From: Oscillospiraceae bacterium
Lineage (GTDB): Bacteria; Bacillota; Clostridia; Oscillospirales; Acutalibacteraceae
Assembly (NCBI GenBank): GCA_910574935.1
Contig: CAJTCU010000002.1
Coordinates: forward strand, 248,001 to 312,000
DNA: 64,000 bases
Reading direction: 5' to 3'
The translations under genes were made by a program, and so were the position numbers. The notes under the pieces were generated by a model. It saw only the letters and a program-made list of their open reading frames with translations, did no database searches and had not been told where the DNA came from. This document shows positions 17,150 through 25,601 of the stretch, piece after piece; position 1 is the first letter of the stretch, and every line of letters begins with the position of its first letter.

Positions 17150-18049
17150 CTAGCCTTTTACGCTGCCCATCACCAGGCCGGTGGTAAAGTACTTTTGCAG
17201 GAAGGGATACACGCACAGCACCGGCACCATGGCCAGGAACATCTGGGCCGCGTTGGTAGTGCGGGCGTTTACCAGATTCAGGTAGGTGCCCATTTCCGCG
17301 CTGATATTGGTTACATTGCGGAAGAAGGCCTCTGGGTTGATGACCACGGTCTGTAAGTAGGTCTGCAAGGGGTAGCGGGTAGTAGAATTCATATAGATCA
17401 TGCCGTCAAACCAGCTGTTCCAGTGGTACACAAAGGAAAACAGCGTTACCGTGGCCAGGGTGGGGGTGCATACCGGCAGAATCACCCGTACCAGGGTAGA
17501 AACATGCCCCGCCCCGTCAATATAGGCGGCTTCCTCCAGTTCCTTGGGCAGGCTGCGCATATAGTTCATAACCACCAGCATGTTAAAAACATTGACCGCG
17601 CCGGGCAAAATCAGGGCAAGAAGGCTGTCCATCAGACCCGTCCACTGGACCACCAGGTAATTGGGGATCAGTCCGCCGTTAAACAAAATCGTGATGACAA
17701 AGAACCAGGAGAACACGTTCCGCGCCCGGAACTCCCTGGTAGATTTAGAGAGCGGATAGGCGGTTAAAACAATAAGAACAATGTTCAGGGCCACGCCCAG
17801 CAAAGTGCGCTGCACGGAAATGCCCAAAGAGGTGATAAACTGGCTATTGGTAAGGATGAAGGAATAGGCCGCGGTGTTAAAATCCACTGGCCAAAAAGTC
17901 ACTTGGTTGGCAGCCACAGCCACCTTGCTGGAAAAAGACATAGCCAACAGGTTGACCATGGGCAAAATGCAAACCAGCGCCATAACGGTAAGCAGCAGAT
18001 AGTCAAAGACCATAAAGACCTTCCGGGAGGGCGACGCTTTTGATTTCAT
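17150..18049 (-). CDS. Carbohydrate ABC transporter permease (LplC/YtcP type)
   Basis: Inner-membrane component of a CUT1 sugar importer, 299 aa with six predicted membrane segments (for example YLLLTVMALVCILPMVNLLAMSF at about 17-39). The cytoplasmic EAA loop that docks the ATPase reads EEAAYIDGAGHVSTLVRVILP (about residues 186-206). The GLIPNYLVV and C-terminal FTTGLVMGSVKG segments are typical of the LplC subgroup, which takes up complex-polysaccharide fragments. Paired with the LplB-type permease upstream (15 bases apart). No ATPase is encoded here, so a shared MsmK/MsmX-like ATPase elsewhere must energise it. Confidence 0.9.
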   Translation of the reverse strand: MKSKASPSRKVFMVFDYLLLTVMALVCILPMVNLLAMSFSSKVAVAANQVTFWPVDFNTAAYSFILTNSQFITSLGISVQRTLLGVALNIVLIVLTAYPLSKSTREFRARNVFSWFFVITILFNGGLIPNYLVVQWTGLMDSLLALILPGAVNVFNMLVVMNYMRSLPKELEEAAYIDGAGHVSTLVRVILPVCTPTLATVTLFSFVYHWNSWFDGMIYMNSTTRYPLQTYLQTVVINPEAFFRNVTNISAEMGTYLNLVNARTTNAAQMFLAMVPVLCVYPFLQKYFTTGLVMGSVKG

Positions 18050-18063
18050 AATTTTTTCCTCCC

Positions 18064-19011
18064 TTAGAATATCCGGTAGCCGGCAAAACGGTCGGCCATC
18101 CAGTAGGATGCGGTTACAAAGATCAGGGACACGCCGGACTTAAACAGGCCCGCGGCAGTAGAAAGGGCAAACTGGGTGCGCTCAATGCCCAGGCGGTACA
18201 CAAAGGTATCCAGAATATCTCCGGTAGAGTACACAGCGGGGCTGTAGAGGTTATAGATCTGGTCAAAGCCGCCGTTGAGAATGTCCGCCATGCTTAACAC
18301 AGTCATCAGCACAATGGTGCTAAGAATGCCGGGCAGAGTGATGTGCCAGGTCTGCTTCCAGCGGTTCGCGCCGTCGATGGAGGCGGACTCATACAGCGCC
18401 GGGTCCACACCGGTCAGGGCGGCCAGGTAGATAACGGACTTAAAGCCAAAGTTTTTCCACACGTCCGTAACCACCATGGTAATGGGGAACCAGAAGGAAT
18501 CCCCCAAGAAGAAGGGCGCCTTTGCCCCAAAAGCCTGGAAAGCCCGGCCCACAATGCCGCTGCTGGGGGAAAGGATGTCTACAAAGATACCCGAGAGGAT
18601 AATCCAGGAGAGGAAGTTGGGCAGGTACACCATGGTCTGGTAGGTGCGCTTTAGGCCAGAGCGGCTTACCTCGTTCAACAGCAGAGAAAAGGTGACGGGC
18701 ACCACAATGTTGCCAATCATCTTGGCTAAAGAGATAACAATTGTGTTGCGGATAACCGGCCAGAAATTGGGCATAGAAAACAGGTTTTGAAAGTTCTTCA
18801 GCCCCACCCATTCCGAGCCAAACAGGCCGTTGGCTGGGTTGAACTTTTGAAAAGCGATCACGGTTCCCACCATGCCGCCATAAGAATAGATGGCCACCAG
18901 AACGACGGCCGGAACCAGCATAATATAAAGGGGCAGCTCCCGCAAAAACTTGTCGGTACGCCGCTGCGGTTTTGGCGCGGCTTTCGCGCCCTGTGTGGAT
19001 TTGCTGCTCAC
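18064..19011 (-). CDS. Carbohydrate ABC transporter permease (LplB/YteP type)
   Basis: 315-aa partner permease. After a charged, Lys/Arg-rich cytoplasmic start it has LPLYIMLVPAVVLVAIYSYGG (first membrane segment), the FQKFNPANGLFGSEWVGLKNF periplasmic-type segment, and the EAA loop YESASIDGANRWKQTWHITLPG. The C-terminus AGLFKSGVSLIFVTASYWMADRFAGYRIF is typical of the family. GTG start at 19011 preceded by AAGGTGGTG. A 193-base gap with a stem-loop separates it from the substrate-binding lipoprotein gene, which likely sets the usual excess of binding protein over permease. Confidence 0.9.
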   Translation of the reverse strand: MSSKSTQGAKAAPKPQRRTDKFLRELPLYIMLVPAVVLVAIYSYGGMVGTVIAFQKFNPANGLFGSEWVGLKNFQNLFSMPNFWPVIRNTIVISLAKMIGNIVVPVTFSLLLNEVSRSGLKRTYQTMVYLPNFLSWIILSGIFVDILSPSSGIVGRAFQAFGAKAPFFLGDSFWFPITMVVTDVWKNFGFKSVIYLAALTGVDPALYESASIDGANRWKQTWHITLPGILSTIVLMTVLSMADILNGGFDQIYNLYSPAVYSTGDILDTFVYRLGIERTQFALSTAAGLFKSGVSLIFVTASYWMADRFAGYRIF

Positions 19012-19128
19012 TTTTTGTTCACCACCTTGGTATATTGGGATACATATTTGACCTGATAAATTACGAAATGAGCTTTGGAGCTAGGTTCTAAAAGAGGCCC
19101 GCGGCCTTTCTCCCCTATTTTAGCCAAC

Positions 19129-19160
19129 AGGCCCGAAGCAAATTTCTTCGCTCCGGGCCT
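19129..19160 (-). promoter_or_regulatory. Intercistronic stem-loop between binding protein and permease genes
   Basis: AGGCCCG (19129-19135) pairs with CGGGCCT (19154-19160), extended by GAAG/CTTC. No T run follows on the minus strand, so an RNA-stabilising or partial-termination element is more likely than a full terminator. Confidence 0.6.
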
Positions 19161-19204
19161 ATTGACTCATCAGTAATTAGGAGTAAATTAGGAGATTAGC
19201 GTAA

Positions 19205-20947
19205 TCATTGGGCCGGATAGAGCTTCTCCAGCTCGTCCAGAGTCTCCTGACCGCCGGCGTTCAGCCACTCGGTCACAAACTGGTCAAAGTGGTCTACAGG
19301 CTTTGTACCGGTAATAATATCGATGAACTCCTGCAAAACCATGTCGCCCAGCACAGAAGAGTTCTGCACCCAGATGTCGGGAATATCGTTGGCCATAATG
19401 TTGACCACTTCCTCCCCGGCCGCCTGATGGGCCAGGTCAATGGGCATAGAGCCATACTGGCTGATCTGCCCCCAGGTGCCGTAGGCATTGGTGTCGTCCT
19501 TCATGGGGCCGTCGCCATAGCCAAAGCCAGAGGAGTAGTTATAGTACTGCAAGGCGGTGCCGCCCAGGTCGCCGGGGTCGCCCTTTTCCAGGGCAGCCAG
19601 AACCTGCTCGGAGAACAGCTCGGTGGGGATGCCAATAAAGATGGGGCAGAAACGGTACTGCTCGTCGGCCCAGTAAGTTTGGAAGTCCTCTTCGCTGCCG
19701 CTGATGGCGGTCTTTTCGTACAGGTTCAAAATCTTGATCAGGGCCTCGGGATGCTCACATTTAGAGCTAATCATAAAGAAGTCAAAGGTCTGGTTGCTTA
19801 GAATACCCAGTTGAGGCTTTGTGCCCTCTACAGTAGGGATCTTATAGGGACGGGTAATGGTACCGTCGGCCTGGTAGGTCAGGTTGAAGGGATGCCAGTC
19901 GCCCCAGCAAGCATGATACATCATGCCAATTTTGCCCGTGGCCACGTCAGTTTCCATGCTAGCCACGTCTTTTACCACAAACTCGGGGTCAAACACTCCC
20001 GCGTCATACAGCTCTTTAGCCACAGTCAGGGCATCTTTACAGGCGGGGTCCAAATAGGAGTTGGTAATCTTTCCGTCCTCGCCCCGGTAGAAAATACCCG
20101 TTTTCTGGAAAGCGGGCACACCATAAGCCGCAAACAGGCCACACAGGGTGCCATAGTTGTTTTGCAGCACATCGCCGGCCAAACCCAAGCCAAAGGTGTC
20201 GCCGTCCACGCCGTTGCCATCCGGGTCGCCGGTGGTGAACAGCTTAGCCAGCTCTACCATCTCCTCCACTGTAGTGGGGGGCTGGGAATTAGTGTTCTCC
20301 AGCCAGTCGTCTCGAATCCATAGGTTGAAAGCCTGGTGGAAGTTATCCGTCATATAGGGATAGCCAAACATTCTGCCGTCAAAAGAAATCCCCTTAAAGC
20401 AGTCTGGGAACTGCTCCTGATAGGCTTTCACCGCATCGGTGGCATACTGCTCGTACACGTCGGTAATGTCCATTAGGTAGCCGGCGTCGTGGGCCTGCTT
20501 CAGGTAAGTGTGGTCCCCGTGGCGGAACACGTCCGGCAGGTCGCCAGAGGCCAGCAGGGTGTTCAGCTTATTATTATACGCGTCGGTACTAATATCGGCG
20601 GTAAAAGCGATCTCTATGTCGATATTCAGCTCTTCCTTAATTTTGCGGGTCCATACGTTGTCCTCAAAGGTGTCGCCGTCTTTAAACTGCTGCACCGCAG
20701 AGGACTGCATGCCCACGGTAATGGTGACGGGCTCCGCATAGGGGGTCAGGGGGCCGTCCTCGGTATTTCCGGTCTGGGAAGATTCGGGGGTAGAGGCGTC
20801 GCCGCCAGAGGTCTCGGCCGTAGAGGACGAGCTCTTATCGGCAGTGGAGCCGCTGCTGCCGGTGTCGCCGCCGCAGGCGGTCAGGCTAAACACTAGGCAC
20901 AGGGCCAGCAGCAGGGTAAGAACACGCTTGCTTAGGTTGGTTTTCAT
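19205..20947 (-). CDS. Extracellular sugar-binding lipoprotein of ABC importer (LplA/YtcQ type)
   Basis: 580-aa solute-binding protein anchored to the outer face of the membrane. A lipoprotein signal is clear: KRVLTLLLALCLVFSLTAC, with Cys25 as the lipidation site, then a Ser/Thr/Gly-rich linker (about 27-65). The mature domain is of the large family-1 type (ITVGMQSSAVQQFKDGDTFEDN..., DDWLENTNSQPPTTVEEM, GMMYHACWGDWHPF) that binds oligosaccharides. AAAGGACGG precedes the ATG. It lies 84 bases after the TolB-like gene and no promoter was seen between, so it is probably read from the LacI-controlled promoter at 22004-22032. Confidence 0.9.
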   Translation of the reverse strand: MKTNLSKRVLTLLLALCLVFSLTACGGDTGSSGSTADKSSSSTAETSGGDASTPESSQTGNTEDGPLTPYAEPVTITVGMQSSAVQQFKDGDTFEDNVWTRKIKEELNIDIEIAFTADISTDAYNNKLNTLLASGDLPDVFRHGDHTYLKQAHDAGYLMDITDVYEQYATDAVKAYQEQFPDCFKGISFDGRMFGYPYMTDNFHQAFNLWIRDDWLENTNSQPPTTVEEMVELAKLFTTGDPDGNGVDGDTFGLGLAGDVLQNNYGTLCGLFAAYGVPAFQKTGIFYRGEDGKITNSYLDPACKDALTVAKELYDAGVFDPEFVVKDVASMETDVATGKIGMMYHACWGDWHPFNLTYQADGTITRPYKIPTVEGTKPQLGILSNQTFDFFMISSKCEHPEALIKILNLYEKTAISGSEEDFQTYWADEQYRFCPIFIGIPTELFSEQVLAALEKGDPGDLGGTALQYYNYSSGFGYGDGPMKDDTNAYGTWGQISQYGSMPIDLAHQAAGEEVVNIMANDIPDIWVQNSSVLGDMVLQEFIDIITGTKPVDHFDQFVTEWLNAGGQETLDELEKLYPAQ

Positions 20948-21031
20948 TCTCTTTCCGTCCTTTCATGTTAAAGTTTTCGCCTGCCCCCCGGGAAAAGACT
21001 TTCCCCGCTTAGGATAGGACAGGCCGGAATT

Positions 21032-21967
21032 TTAGGCCTTTTCAGGCATTATCTCATAGCGGACAAACGCAAACCGCCTGCTGTCCGGAGCCCAGGAGTT
21101 CACATTGATAGTGCCCTGTCCGCCAAAGAGAGCCACAATGGTTTTCAAGGGGCCGCCTGCCGCCGGCATTAGCTTTAGCTCCACATTTTTGTGGGGCACA
21201 TGCTCGCCGGGCTCTACGTCGCCCTTGCGGTACCCCAGCGCCACCACCCACTGCCGGTCTGGGGAGATGTGGGGGAACCAGATGTTCCAGTCCTCTTCAA
21301 AGGTCATTTGGGTCTGCTCTGTACCGTCTGCTTTCATGCGGAAAGCCTGCATCAGCCCCGCGCGTACAGAGTTAAACCAAATATACTCTCCCGCGCTGTC
21401 ATATTCCGGGCCATCGTTCAGCCCCGGGGCGTCGGTCAGCCGGGTCTCTTCGCCGCCCTCTACCGGAATGGTATAGATGTCGAACTCGCCCTTTCTCTGG
21501 GCACAATAGGCCAGGGTCTTTCCGTCTGGGGACCAGCCATGCAAATAGCTGGGGGCCAGGGGCGTTACCAGCCTGGGCACTCCGCCGGAAAGAGGCACCG
21601 TATACACGCGGGACTGGCCGTCCTCTTTGGTGCCGTGGCTCACAGCAATACTCTTACCGTCTGCGGAAAGCACATGGTCGTTGTTGCAGTTTCCCACAAA
21701 ATCTGTTTCCACCAGGGTGCTTTCCTTGGTTTCCAGGTCAAAGCGATAGATACGCCCCTCGCTATTATAGGCCAGGAACTTCCCGTCGGGAGACCAATTG
21801 GGGGCCTCAATAAGATAGTCAAACTCCGCCACAGTCTCCACGCCGCCAGTCTCCATATCATATATCTGAAGAATGGATCGGTCACGAGAACGGTCCCACA
21901 GGTTCAGCTTCTCCAATTCTGCCAAGGCTTCTTTCAGCTCCTTTATGTATTCTGCCGCGCGGCCCAA
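21032..21967 (-). CDS. TolB-like beta-propeller protein
   Basis: 311-aa cytoplasmic protein built of WD40-like/PD40 repeats: [79 protein letters not shown] and [16 protein letters not shown], that is six visible blades. No signal peptide, unlike periplasmic TolB. Similar folds occur in oligogalacturonate lyase and in sugar-locus proteins of unknown role, so a catalytic function on the imported glycan is possible. Start is uncertain: TTG at 21967 has only a distant AGAGGCGG; TTG at 21925 has AAGGAG 12 bases upstream. First gene of the importer operon, directly behind an operator-bearing promoter. Confidence 0.75.
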   Translation of the reverse strand: MGRAAEYIKELKEALAELEKLNLWDRSRDRSILQIYDMETGGVETVAEFDYLIEAPNWSPDGKFLAYNSEGRIYRFDLETKESTLVETDFVGNCNNDHVLSADGKSIAVSHGTKEDGQSRVYTVPLSGGVPRLVTPLAPSYLHGWSPDGKTLAYCAQRKGEFDIYTIPVEGGEETRLTDAPGLNDGPEYDSAGEYIWFNSVRAGLMQAFRMKADGTEQTQMTFEEDWNIWFPHISPDRQWVVALGYRKGDVEPGEHVPHKNVELKLMPAAGGPLKTIVALFGGQGTINVNSWAPDSRRFAFVRYEIMPEKA

Positions 21968-22003
21968 AGGAGCTGGGCCGCACCCGCCTCTTGATTTGAA
22001 TAC

Positions 22004-22032
22004 AGTATAGCATGATAAACGCGCGTTTGCAA
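22004..22032 (-). promoter_or_regulatory. Promoter with LacI-type operator in the spacer (importer operon)
   Basis: Minus strand: TTGCAA (22032-22027), 17-base spacer, TATACT (22009-22004). The perfect 12-base palindrome AAACGCGCGTTT (22017-22028) fills the spacer and part of the -35, so a bound repressor would block polymerase. The same palindrome recurs at 23383-23396. Confidence 0.75.
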
Positions 22033-22134
22033 GAGGGAAAATGCGATTTAGCGATAATGCACGTGGTTTTTATAAAACTTTTGTGATAATTCTACAAACA
22101 TGATTGAAACTTCATATTTTTACCTTTTTCGACC

Positions 22135-22190
22135 TTGACAGACCAACTGGGAAAATGCTAGTATATTTGCGGGTGAATACGCGTTTATTC
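22135..22190 (+). promoter_or_regulatory. Promoter and operator-like site of the lacI-family gene
   Basis: TTGACA (22135-22140), 18-base spacer, extended -10 TGC-TAGTAT (22156-22164). Just downstream, GAATACGCGTTTATTC (22175-22190) shares the half-site CGCGTTTA with the perfect operators on either side, suggesting autoregulation. The rest of the 371-base divergent region up to 22338 holds a leader of about 165 bases and no gene. Confidence 0.6.
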
Positions 22191-22338
22191 CATATCTTTT
22201 CCCGCTTAGCTCGCTGTTCCGCTGTTGCTGTAATGCATATTTTTCCACACTGGGGTCTTTACTTTTTCACCTGTCTGTACTAAAATATAAACAGTTGTAA
22301 ACAGATCGAACAGTGTGACTTAAAGGAGAACGGCATTT

Positions 22339-23385
22339 GTGAAACGGATCAGCAGTAATGATATTGCCCGCCTGGCAGGGGTTTCTCGCAGTACGGTAAG
22401 CCGGGTGATTAACGGCTATACCAATGTACCCCCCGAAACCTACGAGCGGGTTATGAAGGTAATCAAGGAATACCATTATTATCCCCAGGTCTCTGCCCGG
22501 GCCCTTTCCGGCAAAAGTACCAATACCATTGGTCTTTTCTGGGTAGGCCGCAGCCGTCTGGCTATGGACCCACTGACCAGTTCCTATTTTATGCATGTCG
22601 TGGACGCCGCCGCCGAGCGGGGGTACCTGGTTTTGGCCAGTTTTATTGACGACCTAACAGACAGCGCCAATGTTCAGAAAGTGCGGAAGATTTATATGGA
22701 AGGCCGCATCGACGCGGGAATTTTTGTTGGCCTAAGCAATACCGAGCCCCTTGTGGACGAGCTGCTTGAGATGGACAAGATTGTGGGTATTTTTGATTAT
22801 TTCCATGAGGGCGAGGACCAGCCCCACCGGCTTTCTTCCAATTTTGAGCGGGATTCTGGCGAGGCGGTTATTGACTATCTCTATAGCTTGGGCCACAGGA
22901 AAATCGCCATTATCGACGGGGACCTCAGCCGCCTAAGCTGTATCCACCGCCATGAAAGCTACATGCGGGGCATGCTGAAGCACAGCCTTCCCCTAAAAAA
23001 CCAGTGGCTGGCCTACGGCGGTATTGTAGAAGAGACCGGCTATCCCGCCGCCAAGCAACTGCTGGAAAACAGCCTGGACGATTTGCCTACCGCCATCTGT
23101 GCCAATAATGACGGTGTGGCTTTTGGGGTGTACCGCGCCTGTGCTGGGCTGGGGCTGCGTATTCCCCAGGACATCTCTGTGGTTGGCATGGACGCCCGCC
23201 CCGAGGGCAAAACCGCTTCTCCCCCGCTGACCACTTATTATTACGACTTTCAGCGGCTGTTCGCGTCTCTAACCGACCGAGTCATCGACACCATTGAGGA
23301 AAAGCCCGACGTGCTTCAGGCAGATTTTATCCCCGGCCAGCTGCTGGTGCGGGAATCCACGGCCCCACCCAGAGCAGAAGCTTAA
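22339..23385 (+). CDS. LacI family transcriptional regulator
   Basis: 348-aa repressor. The N-terminal helix-turn-helix is canonical (SSNDIARLAGVSRSTVSRVING, residues 3-24), with the hinge helix around SARALSGKST (about 54-63). The C-terminal periplasmic-binding-like effector domain covers about 65-340 (GLFWVGRSRLAMDP, AIIDGDLSRLSCIHR, AICANNDGVAFG, ISVVGMDARPEG). GTG start preceded by AAAGGAGAA. It is divergent from the importer operon. The perfect palindrome TAAACGCGCGTTTA covers its own stop codon and lies before the downstream VOC-SDR genes, so it probably controls both flanks. The effector is likely a sugar or breakdown intermediate. Confidence 0.92.
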   Translation: MKRISSNDIARLAGVSRSTVSRVINGYTNVPPETYERVMKVIKEYHYYPQVSARALSGKSTNTIGLFWVGRSRLAMDPLTSSYFMHVVDAAAERGYLVLASFIDDLTDSANVQKVRKIYMEGRIDAGIFVGLSNTEPLVDELLEMDKIVGIFDYFHEGEDQPHRLSSNFERDSGEAVIDYLYSLGHRKIAIIDGDLSRLSCIHRHESYMRGMLKHSLPLKNQWLAYGGIVEETGYPAAKQLLENSLDDLPTAICANNDGVAFGVYRACAGLGLRIPQDISVVGMDARPEGKTASPPLTTYYYDFQRLFASLTDRVIDTIEEKPDVLQADFIPGQLLVRESTAPPRAEA

Positions 23386-23396
23386 ACGCGCGTTTA
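23383..23396 (+). promoter_or_regulatory. LacI-type operator before the VOC-SDR genes
   Basis: Perfect 14-base palindrome TAAACGCGCGTTTA overlapping the stop codon of the lacI-family gene, identical over 12 bases to the operator at 22017-22028. No clear promoter hexamers could be fixed in the 200 bases before 23601. Confidence 0.7.
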
Positions 23397-23600
23397 TTTC
23401 AAAAAACTCTTTTACAAATTGCCCTTTGCTGTCCCCCATTGCCATAGAACCTCTCATATTTATAAACTCAAGTAATGAAGCATCGTGCAAACAGTAAGGC
23501 TATTGGCCAGGCCCAGTTCAGATGTATTGTCAGAGACAGGCCGCGGCGCTCCATGGCTTTGTGGCTGAAAAAACATAAGAAGAAAGCGAGGAATATCGTC

Positions 23601-24062
23601 ATGGCAGGAATCATTAACAACAATCTTTTAGCGCAGGTGGGTTTTATCGTCCGGGATATTGAGGTGACCAAGAGAAAGTTTGCCGAATTTTTCGGCGTGC
23701 CTGTGCCGGACCATTTTGACGGCGGCAAATATGAAGTCACCGGCACTACGGTAGAGGGCCGGCCTGCCCCAGACGCCAACTGCTGGATGGCCTTTTTTGA
23801 CGTGGGCCCTGGCATTCAGATTGAGCTCATCCAGCCCAACGGTGTGAAGAGCACCTGGCAGGACTTTCTGGACCAGCACGGCGAGGGCATCCACCACATT
23901 GCTTTCCAGGTGAAGGGCATGGATGAGAAAATTGCCTCCTGCGAAAGCTTCGGTATGAAATGTGTGCAGCGGGGCAAGTACGGCGGTGGCAATGGCGAGT
24001 ACGCCTATATGGACTCCCACGGTGACCTGAAATGCTTGATCGAGCTGCTGGAAAACTACTAA
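23601..24062 (+). CDS. VOC (glyoxalase-like) protein, second paralog
   Basis: 153-aa vicinal oxygen chelate protein. Two repeats are visible: LLAQVGFIVRDIEVTKRKFAEFFGV and GEGIHHIAFQVKGMDEKIASCESFGM. Candidate metal ligands are Gln in the first strand, Glu in IQIELIQP, His in IHHIAF and Glu in LKCLIELLE. It shares the IELxQP...HHI(A/G)F pattern with the paralog at 16459, but the two differ at most positions, so they are probably not recent duplicates. Start at 23601, where GAGGAATATCGTC precedes ATG; the frame is open upstream to 23475. Likely member of the same regulon. Confidence 0.82.
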   Translation: MAGIINNNLLAQVGFIVRDIEVTKRKFAEFFGVPVPDHFDGGKYEVTGTTVEGRPAPDANCWMAFFDVGPGIQIELIQPNGVKSTWQDFLDQHGEGIHHIAFQVKGMDEKIASCESFGMKCVQRGKYGGGNGEYAYMDSHGDLKCLIELLENY

Positions 24063-24074
24063 GGGAGCGTGTTT

Positions 24075-24761
24075 ATGAGTAATATTATTGTAATTGGCGC
24101 ATCCCAGGGCTTGGGGCTGTGCTTGGTGCGCGGTCTTTTGTCCCAGGGCTGTCAGGTGGCGGCGGGGGTGCTAGGCGGCGGAGCCCTGGCTCCCTTACAG
24201 GCGCAATACGCCCAGCAGCTGCTGGTTTTTCCCGGGGACGTCACCCACATGGAACAGCTGACAGCGGGGGCCAAGGCCTGCCAGGACTTTTTTGGCCAAG
24301 CCGACGCGGTCTGTGTGGTGGCCGGTGTACTACTGCCCGGCGACCGGGAGAAACTTTTGCACCAGTGTGACCTGGCGGAACTAGAGGCTACTTTCCAGGT
24401 AAACGCCTTTGGACCCATCCGGGCGGCCCAGGCCTTTTTGCCCGGGCTAAAGCCCGGCGGGCGCTTTTTTGCCATTACCTCAGAGGGGGTGGGTGTAAAA
24501 AGTTGCGGCACCTGGGTGCCCTGCTACGGTCTTTCCAAAACCGCGGCCACGAAGGCCTGCGGCATTCTCAACGCCTCTTATCCAGACGCAGACTTCTACG
24601 CTGTGCACCCGGGCCGCATGAACACAGAAATGGGCCGCACCACTGCGCAGATTGAGCCTGAAGAGACCGCCGCCGCCCTATGCAAAATGCTTACCGGGCA
24701 GGTGCCCCTGCACCGGGAGAACTGGTACATTGATTACAAGGGAGAGCCTATGGAGGCATAG
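24075..24761 (+). CDS. Short-chain dehydrogenase/reductase
   Basis: 228-aa SDR. The nucleotide-binding Gly motif is GASQGLG (residues 8-14) and the catalytic residues are Ser in ITSEG and Tyr/Lys in YGLSK (about residue 155). AVHPGRMNTEMGR follows as in classical SDRs. ATG at 24075 lies eight bases after AAGGGA; a GTG six bases earlier is possible. It starts 12 bases after the VOC gene and shares its transcript. Probably reduces or oxidises a keto/hydroxy intermediate of the locus; substrate unknown. The strong terminator at 24777-24816 closes the unit. Confidence 0.85.
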   Translation: MSNIIVIGASQGLGLCLVRGLLSQGCQVAAGVLGGGALAPLQAQYAQQLLVFPGDVTHMEQLTAGAKACQDFFGQADAVCVVAGVLLPGDREKLLHQCDLAELEATFQVNAFGPIRAAQAFLPGLKPGGRFFAITSEGVGVKSCGTWVPCYGLSKTAATKACGILNASYPDADFYAVHPGRMNTEMGRTTAQIEPEETAAALCKMLTGQVPLHRENWYIDYKGEPMEA

Positions 24762-24776
24762 GACTCCCAACAATGC

Positions 24777-24816
24777 AAAAAAAGGAGCCCCGGCTTAACC
24801 CGGACGGCTCCTTTTT
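24777..24816 (+). terminator. Intrinsic terminator after the SDR gene
   Basis: AAAAAGGAGCC...GGCTCCTTTTT stem with inner CCGG/CCGG pairing and a T run. The following about 200 bases to hisB hold nothing recognisable. Confidence 0.85.
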
Positions 24817-25025
24817 GTTACTATTTTGGGGATACGGGCGGCGCAGTTTTTGCTGATACAGACCCTTTGCAGCCCGTGTACAGCGGCCCCACTGGCTGGC
24901 CACAGATCCGCTTTGCTTTCTAAATGCTCCTGTTTCCACCCAGCTAACAGTTCGTGGCAGAATCCACCTGGCCAAACATCCAAAACGTCGAAACAAAAGT
25001 TTCATCTGTTACGGGGTTATTTTGC

Positions 25026-25601
25026 CTACAGCATCCCTTTGGAGGAGAGCACGCCGGTTCCGGCGGTTTCCGCCGCGTCTTTTAAGGCATGGGCAAATGC
25101 CTTGAACATCCCCTCAATCATGTGGTGAGAGTTTGCTCCGTACTCGCACCGCAAATGCAGGGTAATGCCCGCGTGGAACGCCACGGCCCGGAAGAACTCC
25201 TGGGTCACGCAGGCGTCAAAATTTCCCACCTGAGCCTGGGGAAATTCCCCCGAAAACACCAGAAAAGGCCTACCGCTTAGGTCCACTGCACAAAAGGCCA
25301 GCGCCTCGTCCATGGGAATAAAGGCGTGGCCGTACCGCCGCAGCCCGGTCTTATCCGCCAGAGCCCGCCCCAGGGCCTGGCCCAGAACAATGCCCACATC
25401 CTCCACGGTGTGGTGGCAGTCCACTTCCAGGTCACCCCGGGCCTCTACACGCAAGCCCAGACCCCCGTGTACCGCTAAGGCGGTGAGCATATGGTCAAAA
25501 AAGCCTATACCTGTGCAAATATTATGCCCGCCCCCGCCCAGATTTAAGGTCAGGGTAATGTCCGTCTCGGCAGTCTGCCGGTGGATGCTGGCCTCTCTCA
25601 T
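25026..25601 (-). CDS. hisB: Imidazoleglycerol-phosphate dehydratase
   Basis: Dehydrates imidazole glycerol phosphate to imidazole acetol phosphate in histidine synthesis. 191 aa, monofunctional. The manganese-binding His clusters are present: GFFDHMLTALAVHG, DCHHTVEDVGI, and ANSHHMIEGMFKAFAHAL. The ATG at 25601 overlaps the hisC stop codon by four bases (ATGA), which decides the start against a longer open frame to 25778. Last gene of the visible his cluster; hisH, hisA, hisF and hisI are not in the window. Confidence 0.96.
   Translation of the reverse strand: MREASIHRQTAETDITLTLNLGGGGHNICTGIGFFDHMLTALAVHGGLGLRVEARGDLEVDCHHTVEDVGIVLGQALGRALADKTGLRRYGHAFIPMDEALAFCAVDLSGRPFLVFSGEFPQAQVGNFDACVTQEFFRAVAFHAGITLHLRCEYGANSHHMIEGMFKAFAHALKDAAETAGTGVLSSKGML

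Noticed and set aside
16929-17216. Minus-strand ORF of 95 residues over the permease end
   Set aside because: It overlaps the permease gene in another frame and has the Arg/Pro/Ser bias of a GC-rich shadow frame.
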